From the NCBI RefSeq assembly GCF_963664965.1, contig NZ_OY761823.1, positions 754,001-818,000 on the forward strand: 64,000 nt of DNA, read 5' to 3'. Made by a program: the position numbers and the translations under genes. Positions within the stretch are counted from its first letter, which is position 1; every line of letters begins with the position of its first letter. This document shows positions 1 through 7,894 of the stretch, one piece after another. The notes beneath the pieces are model-generated. The model had not been told where the DNA came from and did not search any database. It worked only from the letters and a program-made list of their open reading frames with translations. Origin of the DNA: an uncultured Pseudodesulfovibrio sp. GTDB taxonomy: Bacteria > Desulfobacterota > Desulfovibrionia > Desulfovibrionales > Desulfovibrionaceae.

Positions 1-174
1 GATCGTTCCCACGGGCTCGCCGTTCTTTTCCGCGATGAAAAAGCCTTCGGGATCGGCAGCGTAAAAGCATTCGGCGTCAGACAGCCCGGGATTCCATCCC
101 TCCTTGGCCGCCAGCCTGATGGCGATATCCACATCATCCCGGCTCATGGTTCGAATTTTCGGACCGTCACTCAT
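1..174 (-). CDS. GNAT-family N-acetyltransferase, N-terminal fragment
   Basis: The first 58 codons of a gene that runs off the left edge. The start ATG is at 172-174 and overlaps the stop of the MscS-type channel gene by 8 bases, which suggests translational coupling. The visible residues (MSDGPKIRTMSRDDVDIAIR, then KEGWNPG and a segment ending GFFIAEKNGEPVGTI) match the opening of GNAT acetyltransferases: a beta-alpha start followed by the strand pair that precedes the acetyl-CoA motif. The acetyl-CoA loop itself is outside the window, so the acceptor cannot be guessed. Confidence 0.75.
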   Translation of the reverse strand, partial: MSDGPKIRTMSRDDVDIAIRLAAKEGWNPGLSDAECFYAADPEGFFIAEKNGEPVGTI

Positions 175-1477
175 CGTTGTCACTCCTGCTGATATTGACA
201 GAAAGCTGTGAATCCGGCTTGAGCAGCACGTCCCGCTGCGGGAACGGGAATTCAATGCCGTTTTCATGGAACAACCGCCAGATATTGAGCATGACCTCAC
301 TGCGAACATTGGTCACGCCCTGCGGTGAATCGGCAATCCAGACACGCAACTGCAAATCCACGGAATTGTCGCCAAAGCCTACAAGGCGGGCGGCCGGACC
401 GGGGTCCGCAAGCACGCGGCCCACCTTTTTCGCGGCTTCCACCAGCAGCTCCATGGCTTTTTCCACATCAGAGTCATACGCGATGCCCACGGGAATCTTG
501 AGCCTCACATTGGAGTCGGAATACGTCCAGTTGACCACCTCGCCGGTAATGAGCACTTCGTTGGGGATCAGGTGTTCCTTGCCGTTGCGCGTCAGGATCG
601 AGGCGTACCGGCTGTGCATCTCATGGACCACGCCGAACACCCCGCCCACTTCAATGGTGTCGCCCGGTTTGATGGAATTATCCACGAGCAGGAGCACGCC
701 TGAGATATAATTGGAAAAGATCGTCTTGAGTCCGAAACCGATACCAACGCCGAGTGCGCTGGAGAATATGGCAAGGCTCGTCAGGTCGATGCCCACGCTC
801 GACATGGCGAACAGCAGGGCAGCGGTGAACAGGCATACCTTGACCGCCTTGCTCAGAAGCACCTGAAGCGATGGTGACAGGTCCTTGATGCTCTCAATGC
901 GCCTGACGGCAAACCGGGCAGCTATGGACGCGGCTTGCAACAGCACCGCTGCCAGCAACAGCCCCTTGATGACGCCCAGCGCGGTGACCGAAGATCCGCC
1001 CGTGGAAAAACTGAGATTTTCCAGAAAATCCGTCACCGGCGTCAGCAGGCCGAAGACATGCAGCGCCGCTACGGTCCAGACCGTATTGGCCGCGCCACGA
1101 GCCAAGGCCTGATTCGGCATCATCCCGGTCACGAGGCGGATGAGAATCCACGCCACGGCCAGATCGCTTGCCGCAATGAGCACCCGCGGCTGGACCAGCT
1201 CGTCCCAGAAGGTCCCTGCACATATCTGCGCCAGCAGGATGAACACCAATGAACGGCCGACCCGGACAAGGGAATTGATGATCGTCCGCGCCAAATCGCC
1301 TTCGATATTGTCATCCATCCACCGGACTATCAGCTTTTTCAAGACGCCCCAAATGACAAGGGCAAGACAAAAGGCGGCGGCAACGCAGGCCCACTGCAAG
1401 GCCGTATCCCACGTCAGGACATTCTGGTTCAGCCATTCCCGGATGAACGCGACAACACTTTCGATTTTCTGTTCCAT
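167..1477 (-). CDS. MscS-family mechanosensitive ion channel
   Basis: A 436-residue inner-membrane channel predicted to gate on membrane tension and release solutes during hypo-osmotic shock. Hydrophobic helices cover about residues 25-50, 70-120, 130-190 and 205-230. The MscS core follows: a glycine/alanine-rich pore helix with GVGIGFGLKTIFSNYISG at about 243-260, the beta domain with PGDTIEVGGVFG at 271-282 and LIPNEVLITGEVVNW near 303-317, and a C-terminal alpha/beta part to about 420. At 436 residues it is longer than E. coli MscS and has extra N-terminal helices, as in YbdG/MscM-like members. The GNAT gene follows with an 8-base overlap. The family is clear; the paralogue type is not. 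Confidence 0.93.
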   Translation of the reverse strand: MEQKIESVVAFIREWLNQNVLTWDTALQWACVAAAFCLALVIWGVLKKLIVRWMDDNIEGDLARTIINSLVRVGRSLVFILLAQICAGTFWDELVQPRVLIAASDLAVAWILIRLVTGMMPNQALARGAANTVWTVAALHVFGLLTPVTDFLENLSFSTGGSSVTALGVIKGLLLAAVLLQAASIAARFAVRRIESIKDLSPSLQVLLSKAVKVCLFTAALLFAMSSVGIDLTSLAIFSSALGVGIGFGLKTIFSNYISGVLLLVDNSIKPGDTIEVGGVFGVVHEMHSRYASILTRNGKEHLIPNEVLITGEVVNWTYSDSNVRLKIPVGIAYDSDVEKAMELLVEAAKKVGRVLADPGPAARLVGFGDNSVDLQLRVWIADSPQGVTNVRSEVMLNIWRLFHENGIEFPFPQRDVLLKPDSQLSVNISRSDNDE

Positions 1478-1913
1478 AAAAAGTACCTGTTTTCCTATGC
1501 CTTATCAGTCTGACACGTTCTGGTCAAAGAACGTGCCGAAAAATGTGCCCACTTTGTCCGCCATTGACACTCGACCACGCAGGCGGTAGCCGAAAGAAAT
1601 ACCCAATCAAGGAGCTTTTTTGATCAAAACAATGGATCTTGTTCTCCCGGCTGCCGACAGGGATTGCCGCCGGTAGACACCCCGCACGGCCAGACTTCAG
1701 GCCGCGCTTTCCGGTCTCGCTGACCGCGTTTCGTCTTCATCGGTCTGAATTCCGCACGGATTCGAATCTCTATCTGTGCCCATCCGTCCGCAGCCGTTTT
1801 CCGGTATGCCGATAGTGTCCGCCCGGACACTTTGCTGATTGCGTTCAGCAATGACGTTCGGGTATCGAGATATACGCGCCTTCCTTGCGACGGCGCAACC
1901 AAGGAATAGAGTA
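1478..1913. other. Intergenic region between divergent mscS-type and GNAT genes
   Basis: No coding region is supported in these 436 bases. It should carry the divergent promoters of the channel gene (minus) and the GNAT gene (plus). The only clear structure is an 8-base perfect inverted repeat with a 6-base spacer at 1514-1535, close to the channel gene start. No convincing sigma-70 promoter or terminator was identified. Confidence 0.6.
1514..1535. promoter_or_regulatory. Inverted repeat upstream of the MscS-type gene, possible operator
   Basis: CACGTTCT and AGAACGTG are perfect complements separated by GGTCAA. The site is centred about 47 bases upstream of the channel gene ATG, where a repressor or activator would act. 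No known regulator consensus was matched. It could also form a leader hairpin. Confidence 0.35.
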
Positions 1914-2426
1914 ATGAAAATAAGAAACGAATCAATACAGGACCATGCAGCCATCTCCACGATCCATCGGGAGGCATTCAAGAACGACCCGCACCGCGAA
2001 CCGGGCACCGGTCCCACCGAGCACCTCATCGTCGAGGAGTTGCGGGCGGACCATGCCCTGACCCTCTCGCTCGTGGCTGAAACGGAAGAAGGCGTGGTCG
2101 GCCATATCGCCCTGTCGCCGACCACCATCGGCACGACCTCGAAGAACTGGTTCATCCTCGGTCCGGTGGGCGTGCTGCCCGACCATCAGGGGCAGGGCGT
2201 CGGCTCGGTCCTCGTCCGGGAAGCACTTGCCGCCATGCGCGCAAACGGTGCACACGGCATCGTGCTCGTGGGCGATCCGGCGTTCTATGAACGCTTCGGC
2301 TTCCTCAGTCTTGACCGGATTACCTATCCCGGCGTGCCGCAGCAATTCGTCCTTGCCCTGCCATGGACGGAGGACATCCCCACGGGAGACATCGTCCACA
2401 ACAAGGCGTTCTTCGCAAGCCGCTAA
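1914..2426 (+). CDS. GNAT-family N-acetyltransferase (YhbS/COG3153-like)
   Basis: A 170-residue single-domain acetyltransferase. The start MKIRNESIQ is chosen because an AAGGA ribosome site lies 9 bases upstream; the frame is open further upstream but without a site. The acetyl-CoA binding motif A is seen as VLPDHQGQGVGSVLVREAL at about 87-105, and the C-terminal PAFYERFGF at about 122-130 is typical of the YhbS-type group. The acceptor substrate is unknown. The gene stands alone and is closed by a strong terminator at 2432-2458. Confidence 0.9.
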   Translation: MKIRNESIQDHAAISTIHREAFKNDPHREPGTGPTEHLIVEELRADHALTLSLVAETEEGVVGHIALSPTTIGTTSKNWFILGPVGVLPDHQGQGVGSVLVREALAAMRANGAHGIVLVGDPAFYERFGFLSLDRITYPGVPQQFVLALPWTEDIPTGDIVHNKAFFASR

Positions 2427-2431
2427 AATAA

Positions 2432-2458
2432 AGCCCCGGAAGCAGTGCTTCCGGGGCT
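2432..2458. terminator. Rho-independent terminator between convergent genes
   Basis: A 12-base perfect stem (AGCCCCGGAAGC / GCTTCCGGGGCT, loop AGT) is followed by a T-rich run on the plus strand. It ends the GNAT gene, and can also serve the minus-strand sugar cassette, whose last stop codon lies 28 bases further right. Confidence 0.88.
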
Positions 2459-2485
2459 GTTTCTTTTTCAACAGCAAATTTTGTC

Positions 2486-3151
2486 TTAGCCGCGCATGCC
2501 CATCAGCGTCTGCGCGAGAATGAAATCATGCTCCTCATCGATGTCGATGGATTCCAGCGGCGGTGTCGGGAACATGAGCGGTTTCACGCCGATCCGGTTA
2601 CCGTCGTTTGCCGCGAAGGAACGTTTGCTGAACACGAACAGCAGGGAGTTCTCCTCGAACAGGGGAGGGAGGTCCTGCGTCCGCAGCAGTTCACGCGGAT
2701 CATGATTCACAGCCTCGCCCGATTCCCAGTACAGCCGACCCTGAAGACGGGTCACCGTGAACAGGGAGTCGTGCAGCTCAAGGCTCTCGAAGTAGGCGGC
2801 CACGGCTTTTTCAACGGTATCCACCGAAAGCAGGGGGTTGGTGGAGTGGGTTTGCAGGTAATGCTCGCCCCCGTCGCGGTTCAGGTCATCCTCGATGACC
2901 CTGTTCATGGAGACCATGTCTCCCTGAATCGCCTCGGGCCGCCAATGAATTTCCACTTTCGAAAAAGCCGATTCAGCCTTTTCCGCAATCTGCTCACTGT
3001 CCGTGTTGATGATGATCCGGTCCACGGACGGGCAGGCCTGAAGGGTCGCGGCGACATGGAAAAAAAGCGGTTTCCCGCACATGTCACGCAAATTCTTGTT
3101 GGGAACCCGTTCGGAATGCCCTTTCATGGGCAGCAGTGCCGTAACCGTCAT
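2486..3151 (-). CDS. CMP-sugar synthetase (acylneuraminate cytidylyltransferase family)
   Basis: A 221-residue cytidylyltransferase expected to activate a keto-deoxy sugar acid with CTP. The N-terminal nucleotide-binding loop is seen as LLPMKGHSERVPNKNLRDMCGKP-type sequence (residues about 5-27), with INTDSEQIAE and the distal IDIDEEHDF metal/sugar motif near the end. The start MTVTALLP gives an ATGA overlap with the upstream HAD gene and is preferred to a longer open frame. It is the last gene of a tightly packed cassette, so it probably uses the sugar made by that cassette. The exact sugar (sialic-, KDO- or other acid) cannot be read from sequence. A second, divergent homologue lies at 25127-25846. 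Confidence 0.87.
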   Translation of the reverse strand: MTVTALLPMKGHSERVPNKNLRDMCGKPLFFHVAATLQACPSVDRIIINTDSEQIAEKAESAFSKVEIHWRPEAIQGDMVSMNRVIEDDLNRDGGEHYLQTHSTNPLLSVDTVEKAVAAYFESLELHDSLFTVTRLQGRLYWESGEAVNHDPRELLRTQDLPPLFEENSLLFVFSKRSFAANDGNRIGVKPLMFPTPPLESIDIDEEHDFILAQTLMGMRG

Positions 3152-3816
3152 GAATTTCTCCGTCCGCCGAGCCACGCTTCTTCCAGTGCGGACCGACTCA
3201 GTATCGTTGTCGTAACAGTGCCTTCGGGAAACGGGGAGTGGTCATTGTCACGAACCCCGAGAAAGGCCATTCCGCATTTTCCCGCGGCTTCATAATCCGT
3301 CATGGCGTCGCCGATAAACAGGCACCGGTCCAGCCGGAGGCCGTGTGATTTCGCCACTTCATGCGCGATTTCGGCCTTGGTGCGCGGAGAACCGTGCACC
3401 TCTGAAAAATAGTGAGTCAACTCCCGCCCCTGAACAATCCGTTCCAATTCGTCCTGAGGCGTTCCCGAAGCCACGAAAGCGGGAATGCCGGAATCTTTCA
3501 GGAATTGGAGTGTGTCCAAGGCTCCTTCGATAAAGGGAGCCTCCAGCACCTTGTGCAGGGTAAGATCGCTGAACTGGTCGCAAAGACGCGCCATGCAGGC
3601 TTCGTCCATGGGAAGGCCCAACAGTGTTTCATAAAAGTAGCGGAACTTCTCGAAACGGGACACCCCGCCGTTGTTCAGGTGGTACTCCACCACGGCCTGA
3701 CGCACGGATTCGCCGTGTTCCGCGAACATGTCGCCAAAGGCCTCGGTCTTGACGTTGACGGAATCCAGTACAACCCCGTCAAAATCGAAAAAGACCGCGT
3801 TCAGGTCAGTCATCAT
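3148..3816 (-). CDS. HAD-family hydrolase, probable sugar phosphatase
   Basis: A 222-residue haloacid-dehalogenase-type phosphatase. Motif I is FFDFDGVVLDSV with the two catalytic aspartates. Motif II is VASGTPQDEL, and motifs III/IV are a lysine in SPRTKAEI and FIGDAMTDYEAA. An alpha-helical cap lies between motifs I and II, as in the phosphoglycolate phosphatase/beta-phosphoglucomutase subclass. The start at 3816 overlaps the epimerase stop as ATGA; the very next codon (3813) is also ATG. Between an epimerase and a CMP-sugar synthetase, the likely job is to remove a phosphate from the sugar before CTP activation. That role is inferred from position. Confidence 0.86.
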   Translation of the reverse strand: MMTDLNAVFFDFDGVVLDSVNVKTEAFGDMFAEHGESVRQAVVEYHLNNGGVSRFEKFRYFYETLLGLPMDEACMARLCDQFSDLTLHKVLEAPFIEGALDTLQFLKDSGIPAFVASGTPQDELERIVQGRELTHYFSEVHGSPRTKAEIAHEVAKSHGLRLDRCLFIGDAMTDYEAAGKCGMAFLGVRDNDHSPFPEGTVTTTILSRSALEEAWLGGRRNS

Positions 3817-4694
3817 AGCCCGTTCTCGACTTTCTCGCTGTGGAGTTCGTTGATGCATTCCAGCATTCCCTGACCGAAATCCACATACGGATTGGACACC
3901 AGTTTCCGGCCCAGCTTGGGAGCGAAACTGTAGGGTGTCATCTTGTAATGCGCCTTGCGTTCGGAGGGGAGCACCTTGAGTTCCACGCTTCCGCCGAAGA
4001 TTTCCTGTATCATTTCCAGCAGGTCGAGATACCGCATCTTTTCCACGCCGGTCAGGATGACGTTCTGGTTCGCATACTCGGGGGCAAGGGCCTCGACGCT
4101 GCTCTTGGCGGCATCGTAGACGTGAATGAATTCCCGCTGTTCCTCGCCGCTGCCCTTGTACACGATCTCGCCCTTGTCCACGGCCTGTTTCAGCAGGGAA
4201 TGAATGCTGTTCTTGTTCGTGGCGCGGGGACCGTACAGCGAACCGTACCGCAGGCAGGTATAGTCCAGACCGTAACAGGTGGCGAAGTCGTCAATGAAGG
4301 ACTCGCAGGCCCGCTTGCTTGTGCGGTAAAAGGAGCCGGATTCGCTGAAGACATATGCGGAACTGGCAAAAAGAAAGCGGTCGACCCCGGCATTGACGCA
4401 GCTTTGCAGCAGTTGGACGGTTCCCAGCACATTGACCTGAACGGTCTTGACGGGTTCGTCGGCGCAGTCCTCGATGTCGGCCACCCCGGCGAAATGGTAC
4501 ACGGCATCAGCGCCCGCCAGACTCTTGTCGATCAGTTCCGAATCCAGCAGGTCGCCCACGACCATGGTCTGGTCGTCCCGGAGATACGGGGACTCGACAA
4601 CGTCATAGATCACGACCTCGTGACCGGCCTCGCTCAGGGCATCGGCTACATGACTTCCCAGAAAACCGGAACCACCGGTAAGGAATACTTTCAT
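3813..4694 (-). CDS. NAD-dependent epimerase/dehydratase (extended SDR)
   Basis: A 293-residue extended short-chain dehydrogenase acting on a nucleotide sugar or free sugar acid. The N-terminal NAD-binding loop LTGGSGFLGSH (residues about 5-15), the FAGVADIEDC segment and the catalytic pair YRTSK are all present, followed by LRYGSLYGPR, typical of UDP-glucose epimerase-like enzymes. The start MKVFLTGG is chosen for its GGAGGC ribosome site; it lies 13 bases after the dehydrogenase stop. It overlaps the HAD gene by 4 bases. Whether it epimerises, dehydrates or oxidises is not resolved. Confidence 0.9.
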   Translation of the reverse strand: MKVFLTGGSGFLGSHVADALSEAGHEVVIYDVVESPYLRDDQTMVVGDLLDSELIDKSLAGADAVYHFAGVADIEDCADEPVKTVQVNVLGTVQLLQSCVNAGVDRFLFASSAYVFSESGSFYRTSKRACESFIDDFATCYGLDYTCLRYGSLYGPRATNKNSIHSLLKQAVDKGEIVYKGSGEEQREFIHVYDAAKSSVEALAPEYANQNVILTGVEKMRYLDLLEMIQEIFGGSVELKVLPSERKAHYKMTPYSFAPKLGRKLVSNPYVDFGQGMLECINELHSEKVENGL

Positions 4695-4707
4695 AACGCC
4701 TCCGTTT

Positions 4708-5622
4708 TTAGGCAAGCGATTTCAGCAGGTTTTCAACGGCCTGCACTTCCTGCATGATGCGTCCTTCACGGGCGTATGATCCTATATGCCCGGTCAGCAC
4801 GACGTTCGAAAAATTACGCAATGGGCCGGAATACGGCTCTTCTTCAAAGGAATCGAGAGCAGCCCCTGCAAGGTGTCCGTCTTCCAGCGCGGCAGCCAGC
4901 GCCTCTTCATCGACCAGGCCACCTCTGGAATAATTCACCAGATAGGCCCCGGCCTTCATGGCCGCAAGGGCGGAAGCATCCATGACGTGGTGCGTCTCCC
5001 CGGAGTAGGGCAGGTGGAGGCTCAGGACATCGGATTGTGAAAGCAGGTCGTCAAAGGAGACCGTCTCCACTCCCGGACAGCTTTCCACAAAGGGATCATG
5101 TCCGAGAATGGTGCAGCCGAAGGGTGCAAGCATTTCGGCCAGCCGCCTTCCGATGCGTCCGAGCCCCAGAAGTCCCACGACCTGATGGGACAGCAGCGAC
5201 CCCATGGGGCGCACCCAGCGGCCCGCCACTATCTCGCCATGGGAATGGTGTATGCCGCGAAGCATGGACAGAATCGCACCCAGCGTTATTTCCGCCACGG
5301 CCTGCGTGGGGGCGTCGGGCGTATTGGTCAGTGCAAGCCCCAGTTCCTCGGCGGCCCCGGCATCCACACTGTCCATGCCGATGCCGCACCGGGCAATGGC
5401 CTTGAGGGAGTCGCCCTGTGACATCACATTCCGCGTCAAAGGCTCGACCCCGGCCAGAATGCCCACCGGATCATGCTCCTTTACCAGCCCCAATACTTCG
5501 TCTTCAGTCAACTTCCGCTTGTACGGGTTGAGTACTACCGTGTACCCGGCCTCCGACAGCATGGCCAGTGGAGCATCATCCATGGCTCCGAAGGAGGAAG
5601 TGGTTATCAGGACCGTACTCAT
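4708..5622 (-). CDS. D-2-hydroxyacid dehydrogenase (phosphoglycerate dehydrogenase family)
   Basis: A 304-residue NAD-dependent oxidoreductase interconverting a 2-hydroxy acid and a 2-keto acid. The Rossmann loop VGLLGLGRIGRRLAEML is near residues 148-164. The catalytic arginine (YSRGGLVDEEAL), glutamate (DSFEEEP) and histidine (LTGHIGSYAR) are all present. It lacks the long C-terminal regulatory domain of SerA, so serine synthesis is unlikely. It overlaps the aldolase upstream by 4 bases (ATGA) and precedes the epimerase. In this setting it may set the oxidation state at C2 of a sugar acid. That is inference. Confidence 0.92.
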   Translation of the reverse strand: MSTVLITTSSFGAMDDAPLAMLSEAGYTVVLNPYKRKLTEDEVLGLVKEHDPVGILAGVEPLTRNVMSQGDSLKAIARCGIGMDSVDAGAAEELGLALTNTPDAPTQAVAEITLGAILSMLRGIHHSHGEIVAGRWVRPMGSLLSHQVVGLLGLGRIGRRLAEMLAPFGCTILGHDPFVESCPGVETVSFDDLLSQSDVLSLHLPYSGETHHVMDASALAAMKAGAYLVNYSRGGLVDEEALAAALEDGHLAGAALDSFEEEPYSGPLRNFSNVVLTGHIGSYAREGRIMQEVQAVENLLKSLA

Positions 5623-6398
5623 TTCAAATCCCCTATCAGTTTTGCGGATTCCTGAACGGCGTTCCGGGCACCCAGCCCCAAAAACAGGCTGTCCAGCCCG
5701 TAGGCAAGCAGCCGGTAACCGTTTTCAAGCTTGTCATTCAACGTTTCGGGCTCGGGCTGAACCACATGGAAGCCGCCGGCCACATCAGACTTATCGGCAA
5801 CTCGCTGGATTTCATTCAGGGCAGCCTTTACATCGGGATTGCCGAATTCGCCGGGAACCCCGAGCGAACCGGACAGGTCATACGGCCCGACAATGAATCC
5901 GTCCACGCCGGGGACGTTCAGGATGGCCTCAAGGTTGTTGACGGCGTCGATGTGCTCGATCTGGACGACCACCACGCTGTTGTCCCGGTTCCAGTCCTGA
6001 TACTCGCTGAATCCGAATCCGTACTGCTGCGCCCGCGCAAGGCCGACACCGCGGAACCCCTGCGGCGGATACTTGACCGAAGCCACAGCCTGTTCCGCCT
6101 CGGCAACGGAATTGACCATCGGGACGATGACGCCCGTGCTGCCCGCGTCCATGACCCGCTTGATCAGGTTGGGCTGGTTGTGCCCCACCCGGACCAGCGG
6201 CGTCACGCCATGCAGGTCCACGATACGGATCATCTCCTGCGCCGTAGCCAGTTCGATAACGCTGTGTTCCATGTCGATGGCCAGCCAGTCAAAACCTGAC
6301 TGGGCCATGATTTCAGCGGTCGTGCCGCTGCCGATGGTCAGCCATGAGCCTATAAGCGTATCCCCGCCTTTCATGCGGGATCGAAAACTCTGTTTCAT
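5619..6398 (-). CDS. HpcH/HpaI-family class II pyruvate aldolase
   Basis: A 259-residue metal-dependent aldolase of the 4-hydroxy-2-oxoheptanedioate aldolase family, which condenses pyruvate with an aldehyde or runs in reverse. The family's catalytic residues are visible: the histidine in AIDMEHS, the arginine in PLVRVGHNQ, the metal-binding glutamate in VVVQIEHIDAV and the aspartate in FIVGPYDLSGSLG. The ATG has a GGAG site 8 bases upstream. It begins the overlapping part of the sugar cassette, so synthesis of a 2-keto-3-deoxy sugar acid is more likely than aromatic catabolism, for which no other genes are present. Confidence 0.92.
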   Translation of the reverse strand: MKQSFRSRMKGGDTLIGSWLTIGSGTTAEIMAQSGFDWLAIDMEHSVIELATAQEMIRIVDLHGVTPLVRVGHNQPNLIKRVMDAGSTGVIVPMVNSVAEAEQAVASVKYPPQGFRGVGLARAQQYGFGFSEYQDWNRDNSVVVVQIEHIDAVNNLEAILNVPGVDGFIVGPYDLSGSLGVPGEFGNPDVKAALNEIQRVADKSDVAGGFHVVQPEPETLNDKLENGYRLLAYGLDSLFLGLGARNAVQESAKLIGDLK

Positions 6399-6508
6399 CC
6401 GGTCAACTCCATTGGATTCTCATTTTCACCGCACCGTGCCGAAACATTCCGGGCAATGACAGAAATTCATTCTTCTCAGATGTCAGTCAATAGCATCACG
6501 CCACCGGT

Positions 6509-7519
6509 TCAGGAAGCATCATCCTCGCCCTGAGGCTGCATTCCGTAAACATCAGGCAGTATCTTGGGCAGGCCCGACAGGAACCGGGCTGCCTCTTCGC
6601 CTCTATGCAGTGCAAAAAAGCATTTGGAACTATGGTCGGCAAAGTCTCCACGGAAAAAGGTGGCCTGCAACCCGAAGTGGTCGGCAAGGACCCGCATGCT
6701 TTGCCATGTCCAGGCAACGACATGCGTCAGGTGCTTCCAATAGGTCTTGAACTGGCTCGGATGGTCAGCCAGTATTCCCCCATGCCAGAAATCGGTACTG
6801 CCGATGATCATGCCGGAATCTGCGAGATGGTCCACAAGCACGGCGACGTCCTTGCGGGGATCGGTAAAGTGCTCAAAGACTTCAAAGGCTGAAATAATGG
6901 GAAAACGACGATCAGGCAATTCATCCCTGTGATAGAAACTTTCCGGCCCGAATTCCTTCCGGCGCTGTTCCACGAGAGGACGCCAGAGATCACATCCGAC
7001 AGCATCAAAGCCGTCACCGCGCAACGCTTCCGGGACCATGCTCCAGCCGACACCGTAGTTCAGTATCGCGTCAGCGCCGAACCCCTCTGCAAAACGGCGG
7101 CAGAACGTATATTCCCTTCTGTGAACCAATGCTCCCGCAGGCTGCTTGGCACCGCCTGCCTCGCCGTTGTCGAGTCTCTTGGCAAGGTCGTGATCCAGTT
7201 TCACCGTCAGCAACGCACAGGCCGGACAAAGATGCCAGAGCCTGTCATACACTACTTCATGCTCGACCATTGCCTCACCGCATAATGGGCATTCACGCCC
7301 AGCCGCGCCTTTACCCGGCCGAGGACCGACACTGGCAACGGGGATTTCTTCGCTGTCGTCAAGCGTTTCACTTCTCAATGATTCCGCTTCCGGCGGCAAA
7401 AAGCCGTATTCCAGCAAAGCCCCGTCAAGCAGGGCACGGGCTTCAAGCATGTCGCCGTTGTTCAGCAGGCTACCCGCCTGCTCGATCAATTGTTTTCCGG
7501 ATTCCGGATACGTATTCAT
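6509..7519 (-). CDS. Class I SAM-dependent methyltransferase with N-terminal zinc-binding motif
   Basis: A 336-residue protein. Residues 1-70 look like a helical leader. A Cys4 knuckle follows (CPLCGEAMVEHE, then HLCPACALL at about 75-105), as in sugar C-methyltransferases and related enzymes. Then comes a methyltransferase fold with a degenerate glycine loop (LNYGVGWSMVPEAL), AVGCDLW at the end of strand 2, and SAFEVFEHFTDP around strand 4. The start MNTYPES is preferred because of an AGAGGTG site just upstream. It lies 110 bases upstream of the aldolase on the same strand and may head that operon. The methyl acceptor is unknown. Confidence 0.82.
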   Translation of the reverse strand: MNTYPESGKQLIEQAGSLLNNGDMLEARALLDGALLEYGFLPPEAESLRSETLDDSEEIPVASVGPRPGKGAAGRECPLCGEAMVEHEVVYDRLWHLCPACALLTVKLDHDLAKRLDNGEAGGAKQPAGALVHRREYTFCRRFAEGFGADAILNYGVGWSMVPEALRGDGFDAVGCDLWRPLVEQRRKEFGPESFYHRDELPDRRFPIISAFEVFEHFTDPRKDVAVLVDHLADSGMIIGSTDFWHGGILADHPSQFKTYWKHLTHVVAWTWQSMRVLADHFGLQATFFRGDFADHSSKCFFALHRGEEAARFLSGLPKILPDVYGMQPQGEDDAS

Positions 7520-7894
7520 ACACACCTCTGAAAACTGTTGCAGTGACGCCATACTCGCTTTTCGACAACACGACTTGGGAGCCTGCCGGTCACAGTCCCA
7601 AAAAGCCGATCAATAGGACATGAAAAAAACGTGCCAATCCGATGGGGAAGGGTTTTCCGGGCAACGTTTCCATGCCCGGTGCATTCAGACAGCCGTGGCT
7701 GAACACCGCAACCGCCGGTTTCCCCTTCCGGAACCGCATCAGAAGCTACTGTCTCAAGCAAACCATAGCAACCGGAAACCGCACAACCTCCCAAAGCGCT
7801 CCGGGAATGCGGCTTTACAACTGTCCCGTGACCATTTACCAAAGTACACGGTGACGGTATTGTCACGACCACCCTCAAACGACAACCAGACATC
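7520..7894. other. Intergenic region between divergent methyltransferase and GT2 genes
   Basis: No gene is supported in these 375 bases. It must hold the divergent promoters for the minus-strand sugar cassette and the plus-strand GT2 gene. A short GTGAC/GTCAC inverted repeat occurs near 7851-7866, next to the GT2 start. No clear terminator or consensus promoter was recognised. Confidence 0.5.

Noticed and set aside
1750..1785. tRNA-like T-loop word (ATTCGAAT)
   Set aside because: The flanking bases do not form a T stem, and no acceptor or anticodon arm could be found.
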